From: Lojkania enalia
Taxonomy: Eukaryota > Ascomycota > Dothideomycetes > Pleosporales
Assembly: GCA_010094045.1 (NCBI GenBank)
Contig: ML986607.1
Coordinates: forward strand, 349,146 to 413,145
Length of the DNA: 64,000 nt
Direction: 5' to 3'
The position numbers were made by a program, and so were the translations under genes. Positions within the stretch are counted from its first letter, which is position 1, and every line of letters starts with the position of its first letter. The notes beneath the pieces are model-generated. The model had not been told where the DNA came from and did no database searches. It saw only the letters and a program-made list of their open reading frames with translations. Below are positions 36,435-49,800 of the stretch, in pieces.

Positions 36435-36560
36435 TAATATAGTTCAGCATGAAGATATAGATTAAAGAAGTATCGTATTATTATTCTTCTTCTCTAGTAC
36501 TTAAGCTACCCTATATAGTATCGCTGCTAAGCCCGCTAGTTAGCGGTAGGTTCTGTACTA
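36435..36560 (-). repeat. Family B 5' LTR
   Basis: This 126-bp repeat pairs with 23,441-23,566. Immediately inside it on the minus strand is TGGTAGTTAAGC, a plausible tRNA primer-binding site. Confidence 0.88.
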
Positions 36561-39500
36561 TTAGGTTTATATTAGATAAGCTTTATAGTATAGGATATAA
36601 TTCTATATATATTATTTATAAGTAGCTTTTATACCCTTCTAGTAGTACTTCTAAGATAGTAACTAATAGGTTTTAGTAGCGTTTAGGTATGCAGAGGATA
36701 CTTAGTTATAAACCTCTTATATAAGTTATATATAAAGACCTAAATCTAATAGAATATATAAGCAATTATTATAGAGGAGTAGTCCGTTCTCTATCTAATA
36801 CTTATAGAGTAAAAGAGTACGTTCCTACGCGGAGGAGACTCGGTTTTCCTATAGTAATACGTTAATCAACTCTAGAGAGTCTAGTAATATAACCTACTTC
36901 TAGCCTTTAATAATATTTAGTATAGCCGTTTAAGTTATTATTTAGATAATATAAGACTAGACTAATTTAGCATTAATTTAGGGGTAAAGTTAATACGGTC
37001 TAAGTAGAACTTTTAACTAGTTATTAGTTTAAGCTACTTTTAAGTTTTCTATATCTTATTTATAACGATTAAGGATATCTACTCTAGTATTATTCTTATC
37101 TAGAGTATACTTAATTTGGAACTAATACTAAACTAATTCTTTAGTCTAATAAACTTAATAAGTATTAAATACCTTTATAGTTATAAAATATTCGAGTAAG
37201 CGATAATCAGTATATACTTAAGTTCTAGTAGCTACTAAAGTAAGTTCTACTCTCTACTACTTAAACATAGTAATAATTGCGAACGGTTTCTTATTATAAA
37301 TCTTCTAGTTTAGTTCTAAACTAGATAGAACCTTACTATAGAATATTATAGGGTACTATTTTCTATTAGAATATTTCTATAATAGTACTCCTACAACTAT
37401 TCTATTAGAAGCGTTAGTTTCTATTTTTATTTCTAATATAAGGTTAAAGTAGTAGAGTATAGGTATACTTAATAGGGCTAACTTTAATTTCTTAAAGGTA
37501 ATATTACATTCTAAAGTCTATATAAAAGGGGTTATAGAGTTCTATAGTACGATAATTAGCTTTATAATACGCGAGAATTCTAGTATAAACTATTAATAGA
37601 ATCTAGTAAAACCTAAGAAGGATTTTACACCTATTATAATAGTAGGTAGCTACTAGTTATATAGTACTTCTACCTTCTCTAGGTTAACCTTAAGGCCTTT
37701 ATTTAATAGGATATAGCTAAAGTATTTAGTTTAGGTAATATAGAATTTGCTCTTCTTAATATTAACTTATAACCCTACTTAACATAATTTCTTAAGAACC
37801 TTCCTAACATAGATAGTATATATCGCCTCATCTTCAAAGTAGATAAAAATATCGTCTAGATAAGTAATATAGAAGTTATCTAGGTAGTTAATTAATATAT
37901 TATTTATATAGTATTAGTAAGTTACTAGACTATTATATAATTTAAAAGGTAGAACTTTATACTTATAGATTCTATATTAAGTCTAAAAGGTAGTATATTT
38001 CTTAGAACTAGAGTTTATTTTAATCTTATTAAAGGCTGCATAAATATTAAACTTAGTAAAGATTACTACTTTAGTAGGTCTAGATAGAAGTTTATCTATA
38101 TATAGTATTAGATATACGTTCTTATAGGTAAGAGTATTAAGTTTATAATAATCTATATAGATATATAGGTTACTATTAGGTTTATAAATATAAAGGATTA
38201 GAAATATAAAAGAGCTTTAACTCTACTTAATATACCTATACTATAGATTATCTATAATATACTTTTTAGTTACCTCCAACTCCTTAACATTCTACTTATA
38301 TAACGGGCTGTAACTATTAGGGAGGGATTCTATAAGGATAATTTTATAATTATAAAGATAGTATTCTAGTAATTAATAAGCTATAATTTTACTAAATATA
38401 TCTTAATATCTATAGTATTTAAATAGTAATTAGAGATTTACTAGTACTTTATTTTCAGCCTTATCTTCTAACTCTAGGGCCTACTTATCTTTAATTAGCC
38501 GCTCGATTTTGTATAGAGACGTAGAGAAAAACTCGTTCTCTTTTCTCTTTATATTAAAGTGGAAAGTATTAGCTAAGATAAGAGTAATAATAGAAGAATA
38601 GACTTTCTTTAGATTAGGTTCGGACTTTATTATATACGGGCGTATAGGAGCTCTAAGCTTATTTAGATTATAAGCTATAAAAGACTAATATAGTTTTAGT
38701 AGTCTTAGTAGACTTTTAATATAATAGATAGTCAGATTATAAGACTATTAATACTAGTACTTTTCCTATAGAGTATCGTATTACTGGATATTTAGCTCTA
38801 CCTCCTTATTATATACTAGCTAAGTTAATTATATAAGAAGAAGAGGTAAAGAATTATAAGTAGTAGAATATTTAGAGGGCTATATAATCTAATTTTTATC
38901 CGTATCTAGCTAGAGTTAAAAATAATATAACTATTTAATACTAATAATATAATCTTAAGTACCTAGATCTATAATAATAAATAGATAGTTTTAGATAGTT
39001 CTTCTATTAATTCGCAGGTATAAGTAGATATACTAATTAACTAGGGTTTAAATTCGGTCCTAAAAACCTTTAACAGTAATTTTAAAGGGTAAACGCTATA
39101 TTAATATATATAAGGCTTAGAAAAGTAATCTAGCTACTATAGAATTAAGAAATAGGAAGCCTTAAGCGTTTATATTAATAAGAGTGTTTAGTTATATACT
39201 AACACCTTTTAAATATAGAATAGTAGGAATTTAGAAGTATTTTCCTCTAAATAAATACAATAAATTAATATTTAATAAATTATACTTGTTTAAGCTTAGG
39301 ATAGAGAGTTTTCTTAGACGTTTCTATTTTCTACCTAAGAACTATCTAGATAGTACTTATTTACGTCTAAGAACTCTTCTTCTTTAATCTCCTCTTATTT
39401 AACCTCTATCTTTTATACTTTAAAGACTATATATTTGTTTATAAAGTATTCTAGTTTACTATAATTATAGTAATTACCTAGGGTTGTATATCTTTTAGAC

Positions 39501-40888
39501 ATAAGAGTCTTACTAGATTATTAGAAAGCGATTATAGTAGAATAAGGTATTAATACTAGAGTAGATTAGAGTAATATTAGATTATAAGTTACCTTAGATA
39601 AACTCTTAAAAATCCTCTAGTACTAATCTAAATTTATTTTAGCTACAACCTATAGACTAATAGTTTATTTTAGAAGGCTAGAAATGCTTCTCCTTTCTAT
39701 ATTATAAGCTGTTAAGTAGACGACTATAGCATTAAAAGAGCCTTTTTATATAAGCTTAAAACTAAGGTTTAGTATCTTTAGGCTGGGGAGAATCTTATCC
39801 TATAGGTAGAAGAACTACTTAAATTAGAATATGGATCCTCTAATAGCTATACTAATAAAGCGAGCTTTAAAAGTTAGGAACGCTTCTCTCTTATTTATCC
39901 TTAGGACCTAAAACACCTATCACGCCTTTATTTCTTTATTATCTATAAGAAAATATAATTATAGAAGTAAAATTATTTCTTTAGTATTTTTAAACTGATA
40001 CTAGTCTAATTTAGCTAGGTATTTTAGCTCTAGATACCCTTTTATAGTACTAGAGGTATATCTCTATACTAATACTATATATATATATTCTATTAGATAG
40101 TAATTTATATTAATCTTAAGTTAGTCTAGAATTAAGGCTCGCTATTATTTAAATATAGGTTTACTACTATCTATAAGACTTTTAATCTTAGGCGTACGTT
40201 TAGTAAGGTAGGCTTAAAGAGGCTTAGGGGTAGTTAAGAAGTTTCTTACTAGAAGAGTTATAAAAGTTTCTTAGTATATTATTAGTTCTAATTTAGTAGT
40301 TTATAGAGGTTAATTAGAACTAATAGTTCTCTATTATATTAAATATATAATCTTCTCTTATAAAATTGTAATTTATTCCTTAAGGGTTAATTTACTCTAA
40401 TTTCCCTCTAAATTAGATAGGTTCTTTACTATAGGCCCTATAGAGAGGGGTCCGCCTATTATAGGGCCCCCTATAAGAGGTAATAGTTGTTTTACACGCG
40501 TAGATAGAAGCTTACTCTTACTATAACTTATACGTATATTAATTCTAGTATAGGAATTAGAAGGTAAATTATAGTTAGATATTAGTAGTTACTTCTAATT
40601 CTAATAGGTTATTAGTAGTCTCTAAGTTTCTACCTAGGCGTACTCTACGCGGCTTTTCTAAAGGTAATCCTAATTATAGGGGATAGAAAGTTCTAAACTT
40701 AAAGGCTTTAATTAATAGAAGGTCTTTAAAATCCTATCTAGATAACTAAATAATTTAATATAATAGTATATAAATATTATAATCTAAACTAAATTAGGTA
40801 TATTTTAAACTTAGATATAGTTAAATAAACAATTAATACGATATTATTAAAGAGGCTATTACTAGTACTATTAAGTTCTTCTATATAA
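36561..40888 (-). pseudogene. Family A gag and pol relic, minus copy
   Basis: The minus strand matches the plus copy (46,861-51,200) with many transitions. It includes the gag region near 39,300-40,800, the reverse transcriptase near 37,800-38,600 (the block matching plus-strand 49,730-49,870 is at about 37,870-38,020) and RNase H to about 37,000. Stops from RIP occur throughout. Confidence 0.8.
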
Positions 40889-41167
40889 TATAATAGTATA
40901 GATAAAATAATAGGTCCGAATATAGTACGAATCTACTTAAAAGTATATAGGAGTATATAGGGGTTTAGAGACCTAGGAATTCTATTAATACCTATAGGCC
41001 TTATATAAAAGGATATAGAAGAACTACTAAGCTACTTATAAGGGAGTATACAACTATATACAGAAGGGAAAAGGGGTAGAGCTAGGGGTAGAATAAGATA
41101 AGCGAAAAGCTTTAGGATAAGATTGTATATAAAGCTTTTCGTAAAACAATTTCTTCGCATCGTTATA
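40889..41167 (-). repeat. Family A 5' LTR (minus copy)
   Basis: This 279-bp LTR is followed on its outer side by AATCC (41,168-41,172), the partner of the duplication at 20,842. Confidence 0.9.
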
Positions 41168-43488
41168 AATCCGAATACTATAGAATTTAATACTTTTAGC
41201 TATATGCCTATAGGCTCTAAAGAATAAGAGAAGTACTACTATAAAAGATACTGCTATAAATATAGTAGTAAGAAATATATTTTACTAGAATATAGTACTC
41301 TTCTACTATTAATCCGTTAAGGGTTTTAGAGCCCTATTATACCCCGTAGGTTCTACTCTCGATCCTCTAACTAATCTTCTAACCGATCTTCTAACTAATT
41401 CTTAATACGTTTATTATCTTATAAATAAAGCTATTACTTTTACTTTTAAATATAGCTAGCTTTACTAATTAGAACGTTATTAAAAGGTTCGTCCTAGAAG
41501 TAAGTTACTTCTTAGGACTATACCTATATCGAATTTCTATATACTTATAGAACTAGCTTCTATAGAAATAGTTATAGAACTACTAGATTTTAGCTCCTTT
41601 TTTAATCTATTAAGACCTAGTCTAGTAAGATATTAATATCTTTATTAATACTAGGGCTACTAGTTATAGCTATATCTATAAAGACCTTATATATATTCTA
41701 AAATTCTAAAAGATATAACTCTTATATAATTTATATCTAATTAGTTTTAATAGAGAAGCCTTTTATAGAAGGATTATCTTCTATTTAGTTACTCTAACCC
41801 TCTAATATCTAAACTATTTAAAGATAGTATATTTTTATATAACTATATTAGAAAAGTACTAGCTAATTCTAGAATAACTATAAATATATAAGTATTATAT
41901 AAACCTAGACTATAAGAATAAATAGCTGGTCTTTACTACTAACTAATATCTAATCTAATACTTATAACCTATTAACTCTACTATCTATTAGTAGGCTATT
42001 TAAATAGTTATTAAAGACTATAAACTACCTAAACTTAATATAAAAGGAGATTTTAAAATAACTACTTTATAACCCCTATATAGCTTAAAGCTTAGATAAT
42101 ACTATTTAAAGCTCCGTCTATTAACCTATACCTAATATAATTACTAGCTATTTAAGATACTATATTAGTTAAAAGAACCTAAAACTAAAACTAACTTAGC
42201 TTCTAATAAAGATTATAGTTAAGAGGATCTATTTAAGCCTAAATATTTAAACTCTATACTATAGTTAGATATATATTATATAGATACTATACTATTAGTC
42301 TAACTCTTCTAATAACTTAAATATAAAATATTTACTATATTAATAGCTAATATTAATAAGATTCTAGCCCTAAAGGTATATACTAATCCTATTACTAAAG
42401 TACTTAAAGAATATTATAACCTTTTATCTATCTTTTTATATAAGAATATAGATAAGCTATTTAAATAATAACTATATAATTATAAGATCGAACTAGAGAT
42501 AGATAAGTAAGCTAGCTTTAGTCTATTCTATAGGATATCCTAGAATAAGTTAAAGGTACTAAAGAAGTATTTTAATAAGAACTTATTTAAGAGATTTATT
42601 AGAGTAAATTTATTACTAGTAGCTATATCTATAATCTTTATAAAGAAATCTAAAAGTATTCTCTAATTCTATATAAATTATAGAGCCCTAAATACTATTA
42701 CTATTAAGAACTAATACCCGATCCTACTAATCTAAGAGACGTTAACCTAATTTAATAAGGCTAAGTATTATACGAAACTTAATATTATCGCCGCGTTTAA
42801 TAAGCTAAAAATTACTAAGTAAGATAAATAGAAGACTACCTTCTATATATATTATAGGCTGTTTAAATACCTAGTAATACTCTTTAACTTAGCTAATACT
42901 TTAAATACGTTCTAATACTTTATAAATAATATACTTAGACTATACTTTAATATATTTTATACTACTTATATTAATAATATTCTAATATTTAGTAAGAATT
43001 TGAAGGATTATAAGTAGTATATCTAGCTAGTTCTTAAAGCCTTAAGAGCGAATAATCTATAGCTTAATATAGATAAGTATAAGTTCTACTAGTTAGAAAT
43101 AATCTATTTAAGGTATCTAATTATTATAGAAGAGATCTATATAAACTTAAAGAAGGTAGAGATAATTATTAACTAGAAATATTCTAAGAATATAAGAGAT
43201 ATTTAAGCTTTTATAGGTTGTATAAACTTCTACCAACGATTTATTAGTAATTTCTTATAGAGAGTTTCCCTATTAATAGCTCTAACTAAGAAGAACACCC
43301 GATTCGACTAGAATAATAACTATTAACATTCCTTTAACTATTTAAAGAACGCCTTTATCTTTATACTAATTTTCTAATACTTTAACTCTAAACTACTAAT
43401 AGTAGTAGAAACTAACGCGTTCGACTTTATAATAGCTAGTATACTATCTTAGAGAGGTATTAATAGTAAACTAATATTACAGACGCTT
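41168..43488 (+). pseudogene. Family C gypsy element, gag end and pol relic
   Basis: This continues the Gag frame from 20,846. A zinc-knuckle-like CYKY...KKY stretch (CX2CX4HX4C after RIP) occurs near 41,250. Plus-strand reverse transcriptase then runs from about 42,450 to 43,300, with YRALNTITIKN, FNLANTLNTF and the catalytic site YINNILIF (from YIDDILIF) near 42,968. RNase H begins (VVETNAFDFIIASILS) and the relic breaks off at about 43,480 against an inverted LTR-like repeat. The 3' half of the element is missing here. Confidence 0.78.
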
Positions 43489-43780
43489 ATATATAGTTAG
43501 TTAATCGTACTTTAAATAGTTAACTCTATTATTATATACTATATATAAATATTAAAACGTTGTATAAAGAATAGAAATATCTATATTATATAGGTTTTTA
43601 TAGAAGCTAGATCTATACTACTATACAGACTAGTCGGGTTAGTAAAACCTTCTTCTATTATAGTTACGATAATTCGGTTATATTCTAGCTAGTAGCTAAT
43701 AGCTATTGTTAACAGCTAGTTTAAGTATTATAGTAAAGGTAGTATAGGTGTAGAGGTATCGTAGTATTACTATAATAGTA
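43489..43780 (-). repeat. LTR-like repeat, inverted right copy (family C type)
   Basis: This is the reverse complement of 19,653-19,945 with many transitions. A run of six C at 43,781-43,786, which is a polypurine tract on the minus strand, abuts it. It therefore behaves as the 3' LTR of a minus-oriented relative of family C whose body lies to the right. Confidence 0.55.
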
Positions 43781-43859
43781 CCCCCCTTTTAGTTATAAGC
43801 TTCTATAAGTTAGGTCTTTATATTATATTTAGATTATTTATAATTAAGTAGTAGTTATT

Positions 43860-44085
43860 AATACTAGCGTTAGTTAAGATTGTAGGTATATTAGTACAAT
43901 CTATTATTATTATATAGTAGTATTATACTAGAAGTTAGGTTTAGTTGTAGGTATATTAGCGCGATCGGTTATTATTATATAGTATTATTATATTAGAGAT
44001 TAGATCGGTTTAGTTTATATAGTAGTACTATACTAAAAATTAGGTTAGTTTATATAGTAGTACTATATTAGATTAGACTCTAATA
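43860..44085. repeat. Imperfect tandem repeats with TATATAGTAGTACTATA core
   Basis: Several imperfect copies of a 35-80 bp unit occur head to tail, sharing TTTATATAGTAGTACTATA and GATTAGGTTAGTTTA-like segments. They lie beside the inverted LTR. RIP-eroded satellite or untranslated-region repeats are both possible. Confidence 0.45.
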
Positions 44086-45050
44086 CCTAATTAAGAATTT
44101 AAACGTAATATTATATTTAGGTCTTATTTATTCGGATTTCTAGCGTAGTAATCTTCTACAGCAGTTATCTTAGTAAAGTTACTAGCCGAGTACTATTCTA
44201 GGTCGTAATAGCTAGTCTACTTAACTAGATATTCGTACTGGCGTCTCTATTAGTTATAGTAGAAGTCTTCTATTTACTTAATTATAATAGGCTAGTATAA
44301 TAGAGTACAGCGTAGTAATAATAGATAGAGTAGTAGAACTAAAATGTTCGTATATTCAGTTCTCTTAGAAAAGAAATAGCTAATAAAAGAGAGACGAATT
44401 ACTACTATCCCTATAGGGTACGATTCGGCTATTTTAACCCTAGGTTAGGTAACTCTATATTATTAACCCGTAACTTAAAGCTATAAGATATTATATTATC
44501 TCTCTTCTTAAAAAGCTGTTGTTATAACAGCTTATAGAGGACAAATATTGCTAGAATAGACTAGTAGAGCTACCCTAAGATAGGTGCTGTTATATAATCT
44601 AGAGTTCTTTCCAGGTTAAGTAGTATATCGTTACTACTACTTTTACCTTTACCTAGTAAGGTCGACCCTCAGGAAATCTTTATTACTCGCTGCCTAGAGT
44701 GGTATAAGTAAACGGCGTTAGTAGAGTAAATACTAATTATAAAAATACTGCTCCCCCCGCCTATTCTACTTTTTTAATCCTTAAACTTCCTTAACCGCCT
44801 TAGTAAATATAATTCTCTTAGTCTTTAGCTGCGTATTTAATACAGTTATTATAGCTCTATATAGGATATAATAGAATACTTCATAGCTAATAAGGGCTAG
44901 TAGACACGTATACTTACTACCCGCGCCGCCCGCCGCCCATTTTTCTATTCTTACTATACTCCTCCGTATATACCCCTCTTATACCCTCCTCAGCGCCTTT
45001 CTAGTCTATAAACAGCTAATTTGCGCCTAATAGGTTTATAGCGCGTAATA
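44086..45050. other. RIP sequence including the right arm of an inverted repeat
   Basis: About 44,280-44,540 is the diverged reverse complement of about 19,110-19,370. The rest is non-coding in appearance, with a CpG-rich run at about 44,928-44,938 that shows CpG survived while CpA did not. Confidence 0.45.
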
Positions 45051-45059
45051 TAGTACTTG

Positions 45060-46070
45060 CTCTAGTCTAGAAGCGCTGCATCGAGGAGGCTAAAGGTAAA
45101 GAGTCCTATACTATCTACTATCTCTACTATTTAAGGTGTCTAGCTTATAGTAAGCTATACGAAGTAGATAGTAACTGCAAATTTGCTTCTTCAGACCTAC
45201 TTATAGTAGAATATCTCTACGAAGGTATTTAATACAATATCTGTTTCTACTGCTTTAAGAAGAATAATAAGGATTGTTTTAAAGTATATTCTAGGCTAAT
45301 ATAGCGCACTCTAACCTTCTTATAGCTAATATATCTATAGCCGGATCTATCTATACTAGAGTATATTATAAAGGTCGATTAAGCTATTAAAGCTCTCGTT
45401 ACCGCCTATATTAGTAGTAATAAGACTTAACTAGCCTAAAAGGTCTAAGATACTACTTAAATAGTAGTTAAGTAGACTTAGATATACGTTCTAGCCCTTT
45501 TTTATATATTCTAGTACTAATAGTAATATTTAGACTCGGTAAGAAAGATTCTAACTTCCTATTCGCCTATAATAGTAAGGATAGGAAGACCTCGTCTAGA
45601 ATTAAACTTACTAGCTAGGACTATACTAAGATTAGTATAGCGTATAAGTATAAGACTGAGGAGAATCTTCTTAATATAGATAATAATAAATATGCTAAAG
45701 TAAATAAAGTCCTCTATAAGTTAATTTAGACTATATTATACTATATTATTCTATACTAACGCTTTTAGCCTATTCGCCCTATTAAAAAGGCTTAACTAAG
45801 TTATAGTAGGGGAAAAGATTGTAGTAAGGTATAAATATTAGTCGATAGTAGTTTTTTTGGATATTAACAGGTTCTCCAGCATTTCTGTAGATATAATACC
45901 CCGGTTAAGTATCTTATAGCCTAGATTAGCGCTATATTTAGAATAATATAATATTTCCACCTCCTATATACTATTCTAGTCTATAATATACTATAATACA
46001 GTCCTTCTAGTATTAATAGTAGGAATTACCGCTTCTTATAATTACTGAAGAACCTATATTAATATATAAG
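45060..46070 (+). pseudogene. Cys-rich relic ORF of unknown family
   Basis: One plus-strand frame from about 45,073 to 45,490 is interrupted only by RIP-type stops. Its conceptual product has spaced cysteines (LRCLAYSKL, SNCKFAS, ICFYCFKKNNKDCFKV) suggesting a zinc-binding protein. A second open stretch follows to about 46,060. I do not recognise it as part of a standard LTR element. It may be an additional transposon-borne gene. Confidence 0.4.
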
Positions 46071-46139
46071 GCCAACTTTATAAGTACTTATTCCTAAACC
46101 TTATTTATATAACTTTAGTTTAGTAATAGTAGTATTAAA

Positions 46140-46576
46140 TACCTATAAAAAACCTTAATTTAAGGAAAACTAGATAAAGATAATTATATTAACTAGAAAG
46201 TTTATATAAAGGTAATACTTTAGAATAATTTAGCTATCTTTCTTCTTTTTTAAAGAGCGTCTACGGTTTTTAATAGATTTACTTAATCTCTTTAGTTTAA
46301 TACTTTTCTTTTTCTAGAATACTTGTAGAATATTAGTACTAATATTTGCTCCTAGCTCTTAACTATTCTTAGAGTTTAGGTAGTTCTTCTATTTAACTAA
46401 GTATTTTTATACTCTAATAGAGTTTTACTTTCGTTTAATAATATAATTAATTTTATATATATTATTCCTAAATTAGTATAAAGTATTTTATATTAGGCTA
46501 TTTAAACTCTAAATAGGCCTTTTTAGGTTATATAACTCTAGTAAAGATATATAAAATACTAGATAGATATTATCTA
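46140..46576 (-). pseudogene. Family D gypsy element, integrase C-terminal relic
   Basis: The minus strand reads as the tail of a gypsy integrase (a VGRVAY..L-like stretch, then a basic Lys/Arg-rich end). It is the left-hand continuation of the family D pol at 55,502 onward, separated by the family A plus copy inserted with duplication ACCCT. Confidence 0.55.
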
Positions 46577-46581
46577 ACCCT

Positions 46582-46860
46582 TATAATAATATAAAGAAAT
46601 CGTTCCACGAAAAGCTTTATATATAACCTTATCTTAAAGCTTTTTACTTATCTTATCTTACCCCTAGTTCTACCCCTTTTCCCTTCCGTATATAGTTGTA
46701 TACTCCCTTATAAGTAGCTAAGTAGTTCTTCTATATCCTTTTATACAAGGCCTATAGGTATTAATAGAATTCTTAGATCCCTAATCTCCTACGTACTCTT
46801 ATATACCTCTAAGTAGATTTGTACTATATTCGGACCTATTATCTTACCTATACTATTATA
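46582..46860 (+). repeat. Family A 5' LTR (plus copy)
   Basis: This 279-bp LTR begins TATAATAATA (from TGTAATAATG) and ends in TATA. It differs from the 3' LTR mainly by transitions. Confidence 0.92.
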
Positions 46861-49800
46861 TTATATAGAAGAATTTAATACTACTAGTAATAGCCTCTTT
46901 AATAATATCGTATTAATTGTTTATTTGAATATATCTAAATCTAAAATATACCCGATTTAGTTTAAGTTATAATACTTATATACTATTATATTAAATTATT
47001 TAGTTATCTAGATAGGATCTTAGAGACTTTCTATTAACTAAAGCCTTTAGGTTTAGAACTTCCTATCTCCTATAATTAGGATTGCCTTTAGAAAAGCCGT
47101 GTAGAGTACGCCTAGGTAGAAACTTAAAGACTACTAATAACCTATTAGAATTAGAGGTAACCGCTAATATCTAACTATAATTCACCTTCTAATTCCTATA
47201 CTAGAATTAATATATATATAAGTTATAGTAAGAGTAAACTTCTATCTATATGTATAGAACAACTGTTACCTTTTATAGGGGGCCCTGCAATAGGCGGACC
47301 CCTCTCTATAGGGCCTATAATAAAAAACCTATCTAATTTAGAGGGAAATTAGAGCGAACTAACTTTTAAGAAATAAATTGTAATTTTATAAGAGGAGATT
47401 ATATATTTAATACGATAGAAAACTATTAGTCTTAATTAACCTCTATAAACCACCGAATTAGAATTAATAATACGCTGAGAAACTTTTACGACTTTTCTAG
47501 TAAAAAACCTCTTAGCTACCTCTAAGCCTCTTTAAGCCTATCTTATTAAACGTACGCCTAAGATTAAAAGCCTTATAAATAGTAATAAACCTATATTTAA
47601 ATAATAATAAGCCTTGATTCTAGACCAACTTAAGATTAATATAGATTACTATTAGATAGAACGTGTATATATAGCGTTAGTATAGAGATATACCTCTAGT
47701 ACTGCGAAAGGGTATCTAGAGCTAAAATACCTAGCTAAATTAGACTAGTATTAGTTTAAGAATACCGAAGAAATAATTTTACTTTTACAATCGTATTTTA
47801 TTATAGGTAATAAAGAGATAGAGGCGTAACAGGTGTTTTAGGTCTTAAGGATAAATAAGGGAGAAATGTTCTTAACTTTTAAAGCTCGCTTTATTAGTAT
47901 AACTATTAGGGGATCTATATCCTAATCTAAGTAGTTCTTCTACCTATAGGATAAGATTCTCCCCAGCCTAAGGATACTAAATCTTAGCTTTAAACTTACA
48001 TAGAAAGACTCTTTTAATGCTATAGTTACCTACTTAATAGCTTATAATATAGAAAGGAGGAGCGTTCTTAACCTTCTAAAATAAACTGTTAGCCTATAGG
48101 TTGCAGCTAAAATAAATTTAGATTAGTACTAGAAGGCTTTTAAAAGTTTATCTAAGGTAACCTATAATCTAATACTACTCTAATCTACCCTAGTATTAAT
48201 ATTTTATTCTACTATAATCGCTCTCTAACTACTTAATAAGACTCTCGCACCTGAAAGGTATACTACCCTAGATAATTACTATAATTATAGTAAACTAGGA
48301 TACTTCGCGAACGAATATATAGTCTTTAAAGTATAAGAGATAGAGGTTAAATAAGAGGAGATTGAGGAAGAAGAGTTCTTAGACGTAAGTAAGTACTACC
48401 TAGATGGTTCTTAGGTAGGAAATAGAAACGCCTAAAAAAACTCTCTATTTTAAACTTAAATAAGTATAACTTATTAAATATTAATTTATCGTATTTGTTT
48501 AGAGGAAAGTACTTCTAAATTCCTACTATTCTATATTTAAAAGGCGTTAGTATACAACTAAACGCCCTTGTTAATACTAGCGCCTAAAGCTTCCTATTCC
48601 TTAATTCTATAGTAGCTAGATTACTCTCCTAAGCTCTATATATATTAGTATAGTACTTACCCTTTAAAATCACCGTTAAAGGTTTTTAAGACCGAATTTA
48701 AACCCTAGTTAATTAGTATATCTACTTATACCTATAAATTAATAGAAGAACTATTTAAAACTACCTATTTATTATTATAGATCTAGATACTTAGGATTAT
48801 ATTATTAGTATTAAATAGTTATATTATTTTCAACTCCAGCTAGATACGGATAAAAATTGGATTATATAGCCCTTTAAGTATCCTACTACTTATAATCCTT
48901 TACCTCCTCTTCTTATACAATTAACTCAGCTAGTACACGATAAGGAGGTAGAGCTAGATATCTAGTAACGCAACGCTCTATAGGAAAAGAACTAGTATTA
49001 GCAGTTTTATAGTCTAATTATCTATTATATTAAGGGTCTACTAAAACTACTAAAACTATATTAGTCTTTTATAGCTTATAATTTAAATAAGCTTAAAGCT
49101 CTCGCACGCCCGTATATAATAAAGTTTAAACCTAATCTAAAGAAAGTTTATTCTTCTATTATTACTCTTATCTTAGCTAATACTTTCTACTTTAATATAA
49201 AGAGGAAAGAGAATAAGTTTTTCTCTATATCTCTATACGAAATCGAGCGGCTGATTAAAGATAAGTAAGCCCTAGAGCTGGAAGATAAGGCTGAAAATAA
49301 AGTACTAGTAAATCTCCGATTATTATCTAAATACTATAAGTATTAGAATATATTTAGTAAAACTACGGCTTATTAATTATTAGAATACTACTCTTATAAT
49401 TATAAAATTATCCTTATAGAACCTCTTCTTAATAGTTACAGCCTGTTATATAAATAGAATATTAAGGAGCTAGAAGTAACTAAAAAGTATATTATAGATA
49501 ATCTATAGTATAGGTATATTAAGTAGAGTTGGAGCTTCTTTATATTTCTAATCCTTTATATTCGTAAATCTAATAGTAACCTATATATCTGCGTAGATTA
49601 TTATAAACTTAATACTCTTACCTATAAGGACGTATATCTAATACTACGTATAGATAAACTCTTATCTAGGCCTACTAAGATAGTAATTTTTATTAAGTTT
49701 AACATTCGTGCAGCCTTTAATAAAATTAGAATAGACTCTAGTTCTAAGGAATATACTACCTTTTAGACTTAATACAGAACCTATAAATATAAAGTTCTAC

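Larger units (their letters stand above)
23436..36565 (-). mobile_element. Family B Ty3/gypsy element, 13.1 kb, with TSD TTAGG
   Basis: The LTRs are 126 bp: 36,435-36,560 (5') and 23,441-23,566 (3'). They start TGGTAC/TAGTAC on the minus strand and are flanked by TTAGG at 23,436-23,440 and 36,561-36,565. A TGGTAGTTAAGC-like primer-binding site lies just inside the 5' LTR. Reading through RIP stops on the minus strand gives Gag, then reverse transcriptase with the YIDDF catalytic motif near 30,331-30,347, RNase H near 29,850-29,500, and integrase with an SERTN-type motif near 28,450. About 4 kb of further frame lies between integrase and the 3' LTR. At 13.1 kb it is long for a gypsy element with such short LTRs. 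It is the youngest insertion on this side of the nest. Confidence 0.85.
20842..41172 (-). mobile_element. Family A Ty3/gypsy element, minus copy, with TSD AATCC (contains family B)
   Basis: The LTRs are at 40,889-41,167 (5') and 20,847-21,125 (3'), each exactly 279 bp, flanked by AATCC at 20,842-20,846 and 41,168-41,172. A polypurine tract (on the minus strand) abuts the 3' LTR at about 21,126-21,138. Internal order on the minus strand is gag (about 40,800-39,300), reverse transcriptase/RNase H (about 38,600-36,900), then integrase, which is split at 36,560/23,441 by family B. Removing the 13,120-bp insert plus one 5-bp duplication leaves 7,196 bp, matching the plus copy. All frames are destroyed by RIP stops. 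The copy is inserted in the gag of family C. Confidence 0.92.
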
